This document shows positions 44,279-52,551 of a stretch of DNA of 64,000 nt, piece by piece (positions within the stretch are counted from its first letter, which is position 1; the number at the start of each line of letters is the position of its first letter). Both the position numbers and the translations under genes were made by a program. This stretch comes from Chitinophaga pinensis DSM 2588 (lineage in GTDB: Bacteria; Bacteroidota; Bacteroidia; Chitinophagales; Chitinophagaceae). The DNA lies in assembly GCF_000024005.1 (NCBI RefSeq), contig NC_013132.1:1302001-1366000 (forward strand), in the 5' to 3' direction. The notes below the pieces were generated by a model. It was not told the origin of the DNA and made no database searches. It saw only the letters and a program-made list of their open reading frames with translations.

Positions 44279-45439
44279 CTAATAGCTCATTTCTACGATC
44301 TTCTCAACATCTGAAGGTGTCAGGTCTTTTCTTTCCCCGATACCATTCCAGCCTCTCTCAATGAATTTCTGAGAGATCGTCTGTGCGGTACCTTTGAAAT
44401 CGCCTGTATATTCAGACAGTCTGGTGTTAATATCCAGGGAATGGAAGAAGTCTTCTGTTGCTTTGATGCCGGCTTCCGCTTTTTCATCTGTTGTACCGCT
44501 GGTGATATTCCATACACGTTCCGCATATTGCGCCAGCTTTTCCTTTTTACCATTGAAATTATAGCGGTAATGGGAGGGTGCAATAATGGCCAGTGTGCGT
44601 GCATGATCGATGCCAAACAGCGCTGTTAATTCGTGTCCCATCGCATGTACGGCCCAATCCGTAGGAACCCCTTTCTGAATCAATCCATTCAGCGCCATGG
44701 TACAGCTCCACATGAAGTTGGCCGCTGCTTCATAGTCAGATGGATCTTTGACAACCTTCGGCGCCACTTCTACCAGCGTTTGCATGATACTTTCGGCAAT
44801 TCTATCCTGTAGTAATGCACCGATAGGATAGGTCATGTATTGTTCCATTACATGTGTGAAAGCATCCGTGATACCATTGGCGATCTGGCGTTTAGGTACA
44901 GAGGCAACGACCTGTGGATCGAGTACGGAGAACTGCGGGAATAGTCCGGGTCCACCCATTGAGAACTTCTCCTGTGTTTCATGTCGGCTGATGACAGCGC
45001 CTGAATTCATTTCTGATGCGGTAGCTGGCAGTGTCAGCACGGTACCAAAAGGCAGGCCTTTTTTGGTCACGATTCTTTGAGAAAGGATATCCCATGGATT
45101 ATCCCCTTCATATAATGCGGCAGAAGAGAGGAATTTTACGCCGTCAATAACGGAACCTCCGCCTACTGCCAGCATAAAGTTGATCTTTTCATCTTTGATA
45201 ACCTTCAGCGCGTTCAGTAACACCTCATATTCCGGATTGGCGGGAATGCCACCGAATTCCAGGACATCGAACCCCTGTAAAGCCGATTTTACCTGATCAT
45301 AAATACCATTCTGTTTGATACTGCCACCACCATAAAGCATCAATAACTTTGCTCCGGCAGGAATTTCTTTTGCAAGGTTGGCAATCTGTCCTTTGCCAAA
45401 CAAGATTTTTGTCGGGTTCCTGAATTCAAAATTTAGCAT
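44279..45439 (-). CDS. Iron-containing alcohol dehydrogenase (YqhD/BDH-like)
   Basis: A 386-residue group III alcohol dehydrogenase. The dinucleotide region L-M-L-Y-G-G-G-S-I-K and A-V-G-G-G-S-V-I-D-G-V-K are typical, as is the metal site with D in D-A-F-T-H-V-M-E-Q-Y and histidines in H-A-M-G-H-E-L-T-A-L-F-G-I-D-H-A-R-T-L-A. It reduces aldehydes with NADPH in the YqhD-type branch, probably detoxifying them. Convergent with jetC across the terminator; divergent from the cupin gene over a 358-base intergenic region that holds two repeated boxes. Confidence 0.93.
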   Translation of the reverse strand: MLNFEFRNPTKILFGKGQIANLAKEIPAGAKLLMLYGGGSIKQNGIYDQVKSALQGFDVLEFGGIPANPEYEVLLNALKVIKDEKINFMLAVGGGSVIDGVKFLSSAALYEGDNPWDILSQRIVTKKGLPFGTVLTLPATASEMNSGAVISRHETQEKFSMGGPGLFPQFSVLDPQVVASVPKRQIANGITDAFTHVMEQYMTYPIGALLQDRIAESIMQTLVEVAPKVVKDPSDYEAAANFMWSCTMALNGLIQKGVPTDWAVHAMGHELTALFGIDHARTLAIIAPSHYRYNFNGKKEKLAQYAERVWNITSGTTDEKAEAGIKATEDFFHSLDINTRLSEYTGDFKGTAQTISQKFIERGWNGIGERKDLTPSDVEKIVEMSY

Positions 45440-45608
45440 GTGGGTCTGTTTGTTAAAGTAAGTGTACTGCTCTTTTCTCTACGCAGCAAATGTAACGAGC
45501 GGCGTACTATGATTAACATGCTATTACAGTAAATAGTTTGATGTCCATTGTTAAAAAATGATGATCAGATATGCCTTTGATATGGGAGAATAGAACCGGA
45601 TTTATCTG

Positions 45609-45625
45609 TTGACTGAGTCAATTAT
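45609..45625 (+). promoter_or_regulatory. Repeated palindromic box 1 (TTGACTGAGTCAATTAT)
   Basis: The first 13 bases form the odd palindrome TTGACT-G-AGTCAA. A second copy with two changes begins 76 bases downstream. A pair of similar dyads in a divergent promoter region is what a dimeric regulator site looks like. Confidence 0.5.
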
Positions 45626-45684
45626 TGATAAGGGTAGGCTAATAAGTGTTCTGTTAAATGATTAGATATCAATATGATAAAATA

Positions 45685-45701
45685 TTGACTTAATCAATTA
45701 T
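45685..45701 (+). promoter_or_regulatory. Repeated palindromic box 2 (TTGACTTAATCAATTAT)
   Basis: Fifteen of 17 bases match box 1. The spacing of 76 bases is close to seven helical turns, so both sites would face the same side of the DNA. It lies 97 bases before the cupin start codon. Confidence 0.5.
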
Positions 45702-45797
45702 ATGGTATTGGCTTATTGCCTCCTGCATTTACAGCATTTTAGCAAAACTTTAAGGCAAACAGTCCTATCTTGTGTATGAAACAAGGAAACAACAGTC

Positions 45798-46160
45798 ATG
45801 ATCAGAGCAATTAAGTTATACACCGGAGAAGACGGCCATTCACATTTTACGATTGGTTCTGTAACACACAGAGATGTGAAAGAAGCAGATTCCATTATGT
45901 TCAATGAAACGGCTCCCCGTTCTACCTATGACTGGCATCCTGCACCCACTACGCAATATGTCATTACTTTATCCGGCACACTGTTGTTTGAAACCTATCA
46001 CGGAGAACAGTTTACACTGAGACCGGGAGATGTGCTGATTGCCATGGATACACACGGTACAGGTCATAAATGGGAACTGATAGATGATCAGCCCTGGAGA
46101 CGTGTGTATGTCACTTTCAAAGAGGGGGCCGATATCAACTTCGTTCCTGACGCGCAATAA
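45798..46160 (+). CDS. Small cupin-domain protein
   Basis: A 120-residue single cupin barrel. The two cupin motifs are visible: W-H-P-A-P-T-T-Q-Y-V-I-T-L-S-G near residue 47 and F-T-L-R-P-G-D-V-L-I-A-M-D-T-H-G-T-G-H near residue 74, with histidines that could bind a metal. The substrate is unknown; small cupins may act as dioxygenases, isomerases or sugar binders. Its stop codon abuts the stop of the convergent paralogue gene, with no base between. Confidence 0.85.
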   Translation: MIRAIKLYTGEDGHSHFTIGSVTHRDVKEADSIMFNETAPRSTYDWHPAPTTQYVITLSGTLLFETYHGEQFTLRPGDVLIAMDTHGTGHKWELIDDQPWRRVYVTFKEGADINFVPDAQ

Positions 46161-46925
46161 TTAACGGCGGCTGAACAGGCGACGTAAGCGGGCCCGCAGA
46201 CTTTTATCAGCATGATAAGGTTCACCATTTTTATCGATCATCATCAAGCCGGTGGTCGCTAACTCCTGTGTAACTACTACCAGTTCTTTTGAAAGCGACT
46301 TTTCATCCAGCTGTACAATGAGTTGCTGCGTTTCTGTTCCCACAGCCTGTATGACGAGCGTAACTTCTCCGGAGAATAGTGTTTTAGGCAGTTGTATCCG
46401 GAAGAGTCCATGTAAATCTGAGAGGGCGCCTATCTGAGTATCTTTCACACGTATTGTAGCATACATCAGTGTATCTTTTCTGCTGCCATCTTTTATGAAT
46501 GTTCTGCCTTTGATAATATATGAAGAATCATCATTGTCTGCCGCTACTGGTTTTGTATACTCATCAGGCGTAAAAGTAAGTGGTAATTGCATCGTTAGAT
46601 GCTTGTCTTTATCAGCGGCTTTCGACTGCTGACTAAACAACGCTAATAAGCCCGTAAAGCCAGCAAAAATAGCGGCAGGTACAAATCTTCGCCGCGTCTG
46701 TGATAATGCCTGTATGGGGATGTTTAGCTGATCCGGCAGGAATCTTCCACAATGGCTGCCCGGATGCTTTTTTATGAAGTCGATTATTTGCTGATCATTC
46801 ATCACTGTAAAATCAGTCACCGCTTTCTGACAACTACTACAGAAACGTCCTTTTTCTACTGGCGTCATCTCCTGCCATGATTCATGACAGGGAGTGGGAA
46901 TGGATATTGTAATGCCTTTTTTCAT
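46161..46925 (-). CDS. Four-cysteine / TM / carboxypeptidase-regulatory-like protein (paralogue 4)
   Basis: A 254-residue protein, last gene of a four-gene minus-strand operon. Cysteines at 13 (I-P-T-P-C-H-E-S-W), 29 and 32 (G-R-F-C-S-S-C-Q-K) and 59 (S-H-C-G-R-F), the same spacing as in its relatives minus two residues at the start. A hydrophobic segment at about 82-100 (A-I-F-A-G-F-T-G-L-L-A-L-F) would anchor it in the membrane. The outer part (about 130-230) is a carboxypeptidase-regulatory-like sandwich. It ends in a basic tail (R-A-R-L-R-R-L-F-S-R-R). Role unknown; a metal-binding cytoplasmic end coupled to an external domain is inferred. Confidence 0.8.
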   Translation of the reverse strand: MKKGITISIPTPCHESWQEMTPVEKGRFCSSCQKAVTDFTVMNDQQIIDFIKKHPGSHCGRFLPDQLNIPIQALSQTRRRFVPAAIFAGFTGLLALFSQQSKAADKDKHLTMQLPLTFTPDEYTKPVAADNDDSSYIIKGRTFIKDGSRKDTLMYATIRVKDTQIGALSDLHGLFRIQLPKTLFSGEVTLVIQAVGTETQQLIVQLDEKSLSKELVVVTQELATTGLMMIDKNGEPYHADKSLRARLRRLFSRR

Positions 46926-46969
46926 AAGTGGGGCTTTTAAGTATTATGTCTCACGTGGATGTTATCTGG

Positions 46970-47353
46970 TTACAGGAAATCAAAAAGTGATAAAGGCGAA
47001 ACTGGTTTCCAGGGATCGGGTTGCAGGATGATCAATACACCTGCCACTCCACAGACCAGTCCTCCGGCACGAGTAGCTGCTGGCTGAAAGGGGGGAATAG
47101 ATATAAGACTATCTTGTATCACCGGCGCCGATATAAAATGTTTGTTGAGCGTAATAGCCTGAAGATCGGCTTTGAGCCAGGAGGTCGCTGTTATTTGCGA
47201 GTGCCTGTTTTTTGCATTGATAGTTGTATTTTCCTTTCTTATTGTTTTTCGCTGCTGTGCACTGGTATAAGATGCCATGAAAGTAAATACAGTAATGAGC
47301 AGCATAGTAGTATATGCTGTTTTTGGGATGGCTGAGAGTGCAGCTGATCGCAT
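46970..47353 (-). CDS. Small secreted protein in the four-cysteine paralogue operon
   Basis: A 127-residue protein, or shorter if it starts at the second methionine (M17, at 47305). The hydrophobic M-L-L-I-T-V-F-T-F-M-A-S-Y-T-S-A-Q is a good signal peptide. The mature part is basic at first (R-K-T-I-R-K-E-N-T) and ends with a hydrophobic glycine/valine segment (G-G-L-V-C-G-V-A-G-V-L-I-I-L) and F-D-F-L. I recognise no domain. It fits between paralogues 3 and 4 with gaps of 27 and 44 bases on the same strand, which supports it as a real gene. A frame on the opposite strand (47021-47335) is less likely. Confidence 0.6.
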   Translation of the reverse strand: MRSAALSAIPKTAYTTMLLITVFTFMASYTSAQQRKTIRKENTTINAKNRHSQITATSWLKADLQAITLNKHFISAPVIQDSLISIPPFQPAATRAGGLVCGVAGVLIILQPDPWKPVSPLSLFDFL

Positions 47354-47380
47354 CAGAAATAGGTTTACTTAAAGTTACTA

Positions 47381-48106
47381 CTAATGGAACAAAGAACCTA
47401 TCTTATATTTAAATCTTTGCCATACAGTAGACGGTCTCCAGGAATGAACTCCGCCCAATACTACCCCTTCGCCATCAAATTGCTCCGGTACTAAGGTAAC
47501 GACGATATTTTGTTGCAGTTCAGCTGATGATATCGGCAAAACCTGTGTTTGGTAACCAATGAAAGAAATTACCAGCAGCAGGTCTTCTTTCTTTATGTCA
47601 GCGGGTAGATGAAGCATGAATGCTCCAGTCTCATTTGTAATGGTCCTTATCTTTCCACCTTTCAGGACAATATCTACACCTGGTAATGGTATACGGGCTG
47701 CTGTAGTATCAACTACCTGACCTGAAATAACAATTGTTGTATCACCCTTGGCAATGATATCTTCCTTTTCATTCAGCTGGACTGTTGCTATAGCTGCCGC
47801 TTTTGCGCTCACCGCTGGTGTTGTTAATGTCAGCGCTGATACCATCGCCGCAATTTTCATCCACGGTGTATTTTTTTTAGTGGTATAGATTTCCCTGTCA
47901 AGTTGTGAAACATGAAGTCGTCCGCAGAGCTGCCCTTTTGAACGGTTCACCAGTCTGGCTATTTCATGATCACTCATATTTGTAAAGTCAATTACTGTTT
48001 TCTGACAGTGTTGACAGAATCTTCCTTTTTCATTAGGGGGCATATCCTGCCAGGATTCATGACAGGCTTGTGGAATGGATAATGTAACCGGATTTGTCTT
48101 CCTCAT
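47381..48106 (-). CDS. Four-cysteine / TM / carboxypeptidase-regulatory-like protein (paralogue 3)
   Basis: A 241-residue member of the same family. Cysteines at 15 (I-P-Q-A-C-H-E-S-W), 31 and 34 (G-R-F-C-Q-H-C-Q-K) and 61 (Q-L-C-G-R-L), then V-I-D-F-T-N-M-S-D-H-E-I. A hydrophobic segment at about 84-100 (I-A-A-M-V-S-A-L-T-L-T-T-P-A-V) is the likely anchor. Residues about 125-225 form the regulatory-like domain (V-I-S-G-Q-V-V-D-T-T then P-L-P-G-V-D-I-V-L-K-G). It lies 22 bases behind paralogue 2 and 27 before the small secreted gene. Confidence 0.8.
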   Translation of the reverse strand: MRKTNPVTLSIPQACHESWQDMPPNEKGRFCQHCQKTVIDFTNMSDHEIARLVNRSKGQLCGRLHVSQLDREIYTTKKNTPWMKIAAMVSALTLTTPAVSAKAAAIATVQLNEKEDIIAKGDTTIVISGQVVDTTAARIPLPGVDIVLKGGKIRTITNETGAFMLHLPADIKKEDLLLVISFIGYQTQVLPISSAELQQNIVVTLVPEQFDGEGVVLGGVHSWRPSTVWQRFKYKIGSLFH

Positions 48107-48128
48107 AATAGATAGTTTAAGAGAATGA

Positions 48129-48839
48129 TTAACTCAGCATCATTTTTACTTTGTCGGCTAAGTGCTGCCAGATAGATTTTTCCTGCACAATAGCATATTC
48201 TCCCAATACCATTGTCCTTGTATCTAACCGGATACGTAGATTCTTATGTGGGCGTGTAACCTTTACTTCTTTTGTCTCAAAGCCAACATATGTAATGACC
48301 AGTGTGAGATATGTTGCTCCCGGTTCCGGCAGGCGCAGGTGAAAATGCCCGTCAGCATCGGTACGCGTTCCTGTCCTTGTCCCTTTTATTATTACAGTTG
48401 CACCTGGCAATACTTCATTTTCGTCATCCAGAATAGTACCATTGATCTCACTGATCAGCTGTACCGGTTTTTCTTTTTTGCGACTTGTATCTGCTAAAGG
48501 TTTTGTGCCTTGTTCTGTCAATGGACGAAGGGAAGCTTTCGCTTCCGGCAGGAACAGATATAGTGCAGATAGCATGGCGGCAATAGAAATAACAGGCTTC
48601 CTGTTGCTTGCAGGAGCACCTATACCCCTGTTTAATTGTTCCGGCAGGAATTTTCCGCAGGTCTTTCCGGATGTATTTGACAAGTATCCAGCTATTTCCT
48701 GGTCGCTCATTGCAGAGAAATCAACAACAACTTCCTGACAATGTTGACAGAACCTTCCTTTTTCGTCAGGCGTCATCTGGTTCCAGTTCTCAGAACAGGG
48801 TTTGGGTATATGCAGTGTAAAAGGGGCTGTATGTTTCAT
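48129..48839 (-). CDS. Four-cysteine / TM / carboxypeptidase-regulatory-like protein (paralogue 2)
   Basis: About 236 residues from the ATG at 48839; starting here aligns the protein with its paralogues, while the longer frame adds 11 unrelated codons. Cysteines at 15 (I-P-K-P-C-S-E-N-W), 31 and 34 (G-R-F-C-Q-H-C-Q-E) and 61 (K-T-C-G-K-F), then V-V-D-F-S-A-M-S-D-Q-E-I. Hydrophobic residues at about 80-95 (I-S-I-A-A-M-L-S-A-L-Y-L-F-L) anchor it. The outer domain begins I-N-G-T-I-L-D-D-E-N-E-V-L-P-G-A-T-V. First gene of the minus-strand operon. Confidence 0.8.
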   Translation of the reverse strand: MKHTAPFTLHIPKPCSENWNQMTPDEKGRFCQHCQEVVVDFSAMSDQEIAGYLSNTSGKTCGKFLPEQLNRGIGAPASNRKPVISIAAMLSALYLFLPEAKASLRPLTEQGTKPLADTSRKKEKPVQLISEINGTILDDENEVLPGATVIIKGTRTGTRTDADGHFHLRLPEPGATYLTLVITYVGFETKEVKVTRPHKNLRIRLDTRTMVLGEYAIVQEKSIWQHLADKVKMMLS

Positions 48840-48888
48840 AAGTTTAGGATGCTGAAAAATACCGAAATCCATAAATAAGCGTAAAAAA

Positions 48889-48906
48889 AACCGGGTCTCC
48901 CCGGTT
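48889..48906 (-). terminator. Terminator after the alpha/beta hydrolase gene
   Basis: AACCGGG and CCCGGTT form a 7-bp stem with a 4-base loop; on the minus strand a run of T follows. It separates the hydrolase from the paralogue operon. Confidence 0.8.
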
Positions 48907-48914
48907 CCTGCATA

Positions 48915-50045
48915 TTATTGTGTTACGTTATGTAAAAAGCGCTCTATCGCATAGGTGGATAGTTGTCCGCCGGGACCTTTCAGGTTATAGTCAAAACCAT
49001 GTGTGGCCCAGGGCAGTGAAAGGAAGAAATGTTTAATACCGTTATCTGTGAGTTTCTTATTCAGCCGGGTACTGTGCTCGTAAGCCACCAGGGGATCTCT
49101 TGCACCATGGATGATGAGGGTAGGGACGGCATGTTTATCTGCGAATTCGATCGGCGAACTGGCAGCATAATTACCCGGTACAGCGCCGTAAGTACCGCCA
49201 AGGTAGTTTTCCAGCACTTTACGGGAGTCCATCACCAGGGGATTCGCAGGGAGGGAATAGCCCCATACCATATCTGCCGGACCATAAAAGTCAACCACAG
49301 CTTTCAGACCTGGCACCTGTTGCCGGTAAGCTGCCAATAGGGCTATCTGCGCTCCTGCGGAACGGCCTAACAATACGAAGTTGTCGGTATCTATCTGAAG
49401 TTCGGAGGCATGTGCACGCAGATAGTCCATGGCCGCATATACGTCTTCAACAGGGGCAGGGCAGAGGAAAGCCGGGGCCAGTCTGTAATTGATAGAAACG
49501 ACGTGGTAGCCGGCATGTGCCAGGTAGCTGTTCAGCTCCGGTAGCTGCTTACTGTCTCCGCTACTCCAGGAGCCCCCATGTACAACGATGACACAGGGCC
49601 GGAGGCCGGATTGCTGTGCGGGATAGAAGTCCATAAAGGAGGAGGCCAGATTGTCTGTACGGTAGGCATATGTCTTTGCTGCGACCTTGGGCTGCGGATA
49701 GTCGGTCAGCATGGTAATAAAGCTGAAGGGAGTTGTTCTGCCGCCTTCTTCATCATGTTCATCCAGGGCTTTGTCCATGGCGGCGGGAAGATCCCTGGCA
49801 ATGAAATACGCCCTTATAACCGGCGATATGTATAGCAGTAAAGCGGTGAGTCCGATCAGTGTACCTGCCAGCTGAAATCTGCCGGGATATAGTCCGGTCA
49901 CCAGCAAAACGAAGGTAATCGTGATAAAGACCCAGGCGAATTCAGCTACGCCGATGGCCAGCATCCAAAGGTGATAGGTAGGCGCTCTGAAAACAGACAG
50001 CAAAGAAACCAGGAAGGCGATGATGATGAGAACTAAACGGACCAT
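48915..50045 (-). CDS. Membrane-anchored alpha/beta hydrolase (BD-FAE-like esterase)
   Basis: About 376 residues from the ATG at 50045 (M-V-R-L-V-L-I-I-I-A-F-L). This start is chosen because three hydrophobic segments follow; the longer frame overlaps the divergent promoter region. After them comes an alpha/beta hydrolase domain with V-V-H-G-G-S-W-S-S-G-D as oxyanion motif, the nucleophile in L-G-R-S-A-G-A-Q, and C-terminal G-A-R-D-P-L-V and A-T-H-G-F-D carrying the acid and histidine. It is probably an esterase facing the periplasm. Divergent from the HxlR-type regulator, which may control it. Confidence 0.82.
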   Translation of the reverse strand: MVRLVLIIIAFLVSLLSVFRAPTYHLWMLAIGVAEFAWVFITITFVLLVTGLYPGRFQLAGTLIGLTALLLYISPVIRAYFIARDLPAAMDKALDEHDEEGGRTTPFSFITMLTDYPQPKVAAKTYAYRTDNLASSFMDFYPAQQSGLRPCVIVVHGGSWSSGDSKQLPELNSYLAHAGYHVVSINYRLAPAFLCPAPVEDVYAAMDYLRAHASELQIDTDNFVLLGRSAGAQIALLAAYRQQVPGLKAVVDFYGPADMVWGYSLPANPLVMDSRKVLENYLGGTYGAVPGNYAASSPIEFADKHAVPTLIIHGARDPLVAYEHSTRLNKKLTDNGIKHFFLSLPWATHGFDYNLKGPGGQLSTYAIERFLHNVTQ

Positions 50046-50190
50046 ATTTACTTTTTGTGGAACATGTAATGTTCCTGCGGCATAAAGATATGAATGGAAC
50101 CTGATATGATGATAAGCCATCCATCCCAAACTGCTTTGACATCTAAGGCAATAACAGTAATTTGAGTCTATCGACAAAAACGTGTTGTAT

Positions 50191-50577
50191 ATGGCAGAAA
50201 GAAAAACCAATTCATCTAACTATCAGAACCAGTCTTACCTGGAGAACAAATGTCCGCTGAACGAGCTGCTGTTTACCATGAGCAGACGCTGGACTACAGA
50301 CGTCCTTTTTTGCATAGAGGAAGGTAATAACCGTTTTTCAGGTATCCGGGAAGAGCTGGCTTATATTACGGATCATATTCTGTCTGACAGACTGAAAACA
50401 TTGGAAAAAACAGGACTGATCACCCGTCACCAGTTTCCAGGTATGCCGCCTAAGGTAACTTATGCGTTAACGGAGCATGGCGTGGAGTTATGTAACCTGC
50501 TATCCAAGTTGTGCGACTTCTCCAGCCTGATATACGAAGAGAAAGAGGAGAAAGAAGAGAAAGCTGTCACCGCTTGA
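50191..50577 (+). CDS. HxlR-family transcriptional regulator
   Basis: About 128 residues from the ATG at 50191; a GTG three codons upstream is less likely. Typical HxlR features are the cysteine in E-N-K-C-P-L-N-E-L-L, the helix S-R-R-W-T-T-D-V-L-F-C-I, F-S-G-I-R-E-E-L-A-Y-I-T-D-H-I-L-S-D-R-L-K-T-L and the wing V-T-Y-A-L-T-E-H-G. Many family members sense aldehydes or quinones through the cysteine. The C-terminus is a run of E and K. Divergent from the alpha/beta hydrolase gene. Confidence 0.9.
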   Translation: MAERKTNSSNYQNQSYLENKCPLNELLFTMSRRWTTDVLFCIEEGNNRFSGIREELAYITDHILSDRLKTLEKTGLITRHQFPGMPPKVTYALTEHGVELCNLLSKLCDFSSLIYEEKEEKEEKAVTA

Positions 50578-50650
50578 AAACAGTATTCCACGTTATGAAG
50601 AATTATGGGTTTTAAGTAAGTTTTGTATCTTGGCTTACTAAATTCCCAAC

Positions 50651-52462
50651 ATGAGAAAAGTTAGCCTGTATCTGTGTCTCCTGCTGATCGCCGTTCTGCG
50701 TGTCAGTGCACAATCAAATGACAAACAACTGCAACGTCTTGCCGGCGTTGATAAGATCGTAGAGAAAATGTTGCATGACTGGCATGCTGCTGGTGTAGCT
50801 GTCGCTGTCGTAGAGAAAGATAAGGTGATTTATGCCAAAGGATTTGGCTATAGGGATTATGAGAAAAAACTGCCGGTTACCCCCAACACAGTATTTGCGA
50901 TCGGTTCCTGTTCCAAAGCATTTACTTCCGCATTACTGGGCGTATTGAGAGAAGAAGGTAAACTGGACTTTGAAACGCCCGTACGCAATTACCTGCCGGA
51001 GCTCGTCTTCTACAATGACGATATGAATGCGCATATCACCCTGCGGGATATGATGAGCCATCGTACAGGATTGTCCCGCTATGACTACTCCTGGTATTTG
51101 TTTGGCGCACCTACAAGGGATTCTCTCTTATACCGCATTCGTTTTATGGAACCCAATGAGCCATTGCGTTACAAATGGCAGTATAACAACTTTATGTTCA
51201 TGGCACAGGGATCTGTAGCAGAGAAGCTGACCGGTAAAAGCTGGGAAGAAAATATGAAGCTCCGCTTCTTTGACAGTCTGGGTATGACACATTCCTCCAC
51301 TGCTATTGACGGTTTTAAAGTAGAAGATGCAGCGGTAGGATATGGTGTTACCAAAGACACTGCCATCACAAGAAAAGACTATAAAGATATTCAGATCATC
51401 GCTCCCGCAGGTAGTATCAACAGTAGTGTCAGCGATATGGCGCACTGGGTATCTGCCTGGATCAATGGAGGGAAATATAACGGTAAGCAGGTAATACCTG
51501 CCGCCTATGTTGGCGAGGCACAAAGCGCACAAATGGCAATGGGAGGCGGACGGCCAGGTAAAGACCAGCCGGAAGTACATGGCAGCGACTACGGTCTGGG
51601 ATGGATGATCTCTTCTTACCGTGGACACTACCAGGTAGAGCATGGTGGGAATATTGACGGATTTACCGCCAGCACTTGTTTCTATCCTTCCGATAGTATC
51701 GGTATTATCGTATTGGCTAACCAGAATGGTTCTCCGGTGCCTATGCTGGTGAGGAACCTCTTTTCTGACAAACTGCTCGGATTGAAATACTATGCCCTGT
51801 CAGATTCTATGGTGAAAAAGAGAGCGGCTCAACTGGCCACGGATAAAAAAGGTTCAGATAGTAAAGATACAGCGAAAGTGAAGGGAGCAGGTGTGATCCG
51901 TAGTCTGAGTGATTATACCGGCATGTATGTCAGTAAATCATTCGGCAGTTATGAGGTCGTTATTCAGAATGACTCTTTATTTGCATTGATTCCGCAGGAA
52001 AAGAATTATCTGAAGCATGTGGCTTATGATGTATTTCAGACGTATCAGGTAGATAAATACACAGGCATTGATACCACCGCACCAGGTTCAAGGATCAAAT
52101 TCAACGCAGATATGAACGGCGATATTAATGAAACCGAAATTGATCTGGGGGTAAAAGATCCTGTACGTTTTAGCAGAACGCCCAAAATGGCTCCGCTTAC
52201 AAAAGCAGCTTTAGAGAAATACCTCGGTGTTTATTCTTTTGGGGGAATGGAGGCAACTGTGCACATCAAAGGAGAAGATCAGCTGATGATGAATGTACCA
52301 GGACAAATGGACTTTACATTGGTGCCTGTAGATAAAAACAAGTTCGCCTTAAAGGAAGTAAAAGGGTTTACCGTAGAGTTCAGTCTGAATGACAAAGGAG
52401 AAGTAGTGTCACTGACTTCTATACAACCCAACGGCCGGTTCAAAGCAGACAAGAAAAAATAA
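50651..52462 (+). CDS. Exported serine hydrolase (beta-lactamase class C fold) with C-terminal extension
   Basis: A 603-residue protein with a signal peptide (residues 1-20, ending in V-S-A-Q). The penicillin-binding/beta-lactamase domain spans about 30-390: the S-x-x-K motif is S86-C-S-K89, the second motif Y178-N-N180 and the third H331-G-G333 in place of KTG, all in place. The C-terminal 190 residues form beta-rich DUF3471-like repeats (S-D-Y-T-G-M-Y-V-S-K and L-E-K-Y-L-G-V-Y-S-F). Such proteins are esterases or peptidases more often than true beta-lactamases. A TATCTTGG box near 50627 may drive it; a strong terminator follows. Confidence 0.9.
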   Translation: MRKVSLYLCLLLIAVLRVSAQSNDKQLQRLAGVDKIVEKMLHDWHAAGVAVAVVEKDKVIYAKGFGYRDYEKKLPVTPNTVFAIGSCSKAFTSALLGVLREEGKLDFETPVRNYLPELVFYNDDMNAHITLRDMMSHRTGLSRYDYSWYLFGAPTRDSLLYRIRFMEPNEPLRYKWQYNNFMFMAQGSVAEKLTGKSWEENMKLRFFDSLGMTHSSTAIDGFKVEDAAVGYGVTKDTAITRKDYKDIQIIAPAGSINSSVSDMAHWVSAWINGGKYNGKQVIPAAYVGEAQSAQMAMGGGRPGKDQPEVHGSDYGLGWMISSYRGHYQVEHGGNIDGFTASTCFYPSDSIGIIVLANQNGSPVPMLVRNLFSDKLLGLKYYALSDSMVKKRAAQLATDKKGSDSKDTAKVKGAGVIRSLSDYTGMYVSKSFGSYEVVIQNDSLFALIPQEKNYLKHVAYDVFQTYQVDKYTGIDTTAPGSRIKFNADMNGDINETEIDLGVKDPVRFSRTPKMAPLTKAALEKYLGVYSFGGMEATVHIKGEDQLMMNVPGQMDFTLVPVDKNKFALKEVKGFTVEFSLNDKGEVVSLTSIQPNGRFKADKKK

Positions 52463-52489
52463 ACTGGTAATAACAGGTATAAAATAAGA

Positions 52490-52530
52490 GGAGGCTGTCC
52501 GCCATATTGGTAGACAGCCTCCTTTTATTT
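52490..52530 (+). terminator. Terminator after the serine hydrolase gene
   Basis: GGAGGCTGTC and GACAGCCTCC form a perfect 10-bp stem with a 13-base loop, followed by TTTTATTTTA. It lies between convergent genes. Confidence 0.88.
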
Positions 52531-52551
52531 TATGCTTATACGGCGAACGTA

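Larger units (their letters stand above)
45440..45797. other. Gene-free divergent intergenic region, 358 bases
   Basis: Lies between the alcohol dehydrogenase (minus) and cupin (plus) genes. It is AT-rich and contains two related 17-bp boxes, TTGACTGAGTCAATTAT at 45609-45625 and TTGACTTAATCAATTAT at 45685-45701. A TATCTTGT element near 45767 could be the -7 box of the cupin gene. No coding frame is convincing. Confidence 0.6.

Noticed and set aside
44200..45439. Possible jetD downstream of jetC
   Set aside because: The next gene is on the other strand and is clearly an iron-containing alcohol dehydrogenase; no frame on plus after jetC has TOPRIM or DUF2220 features.
47021..47335. Plus-strand frame opposite the small secreted protein
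   Set aside because: It has no signal peptide or domain and would run against a compact minus-strand operon; the minus frame has a signal peptide and operon spacing.
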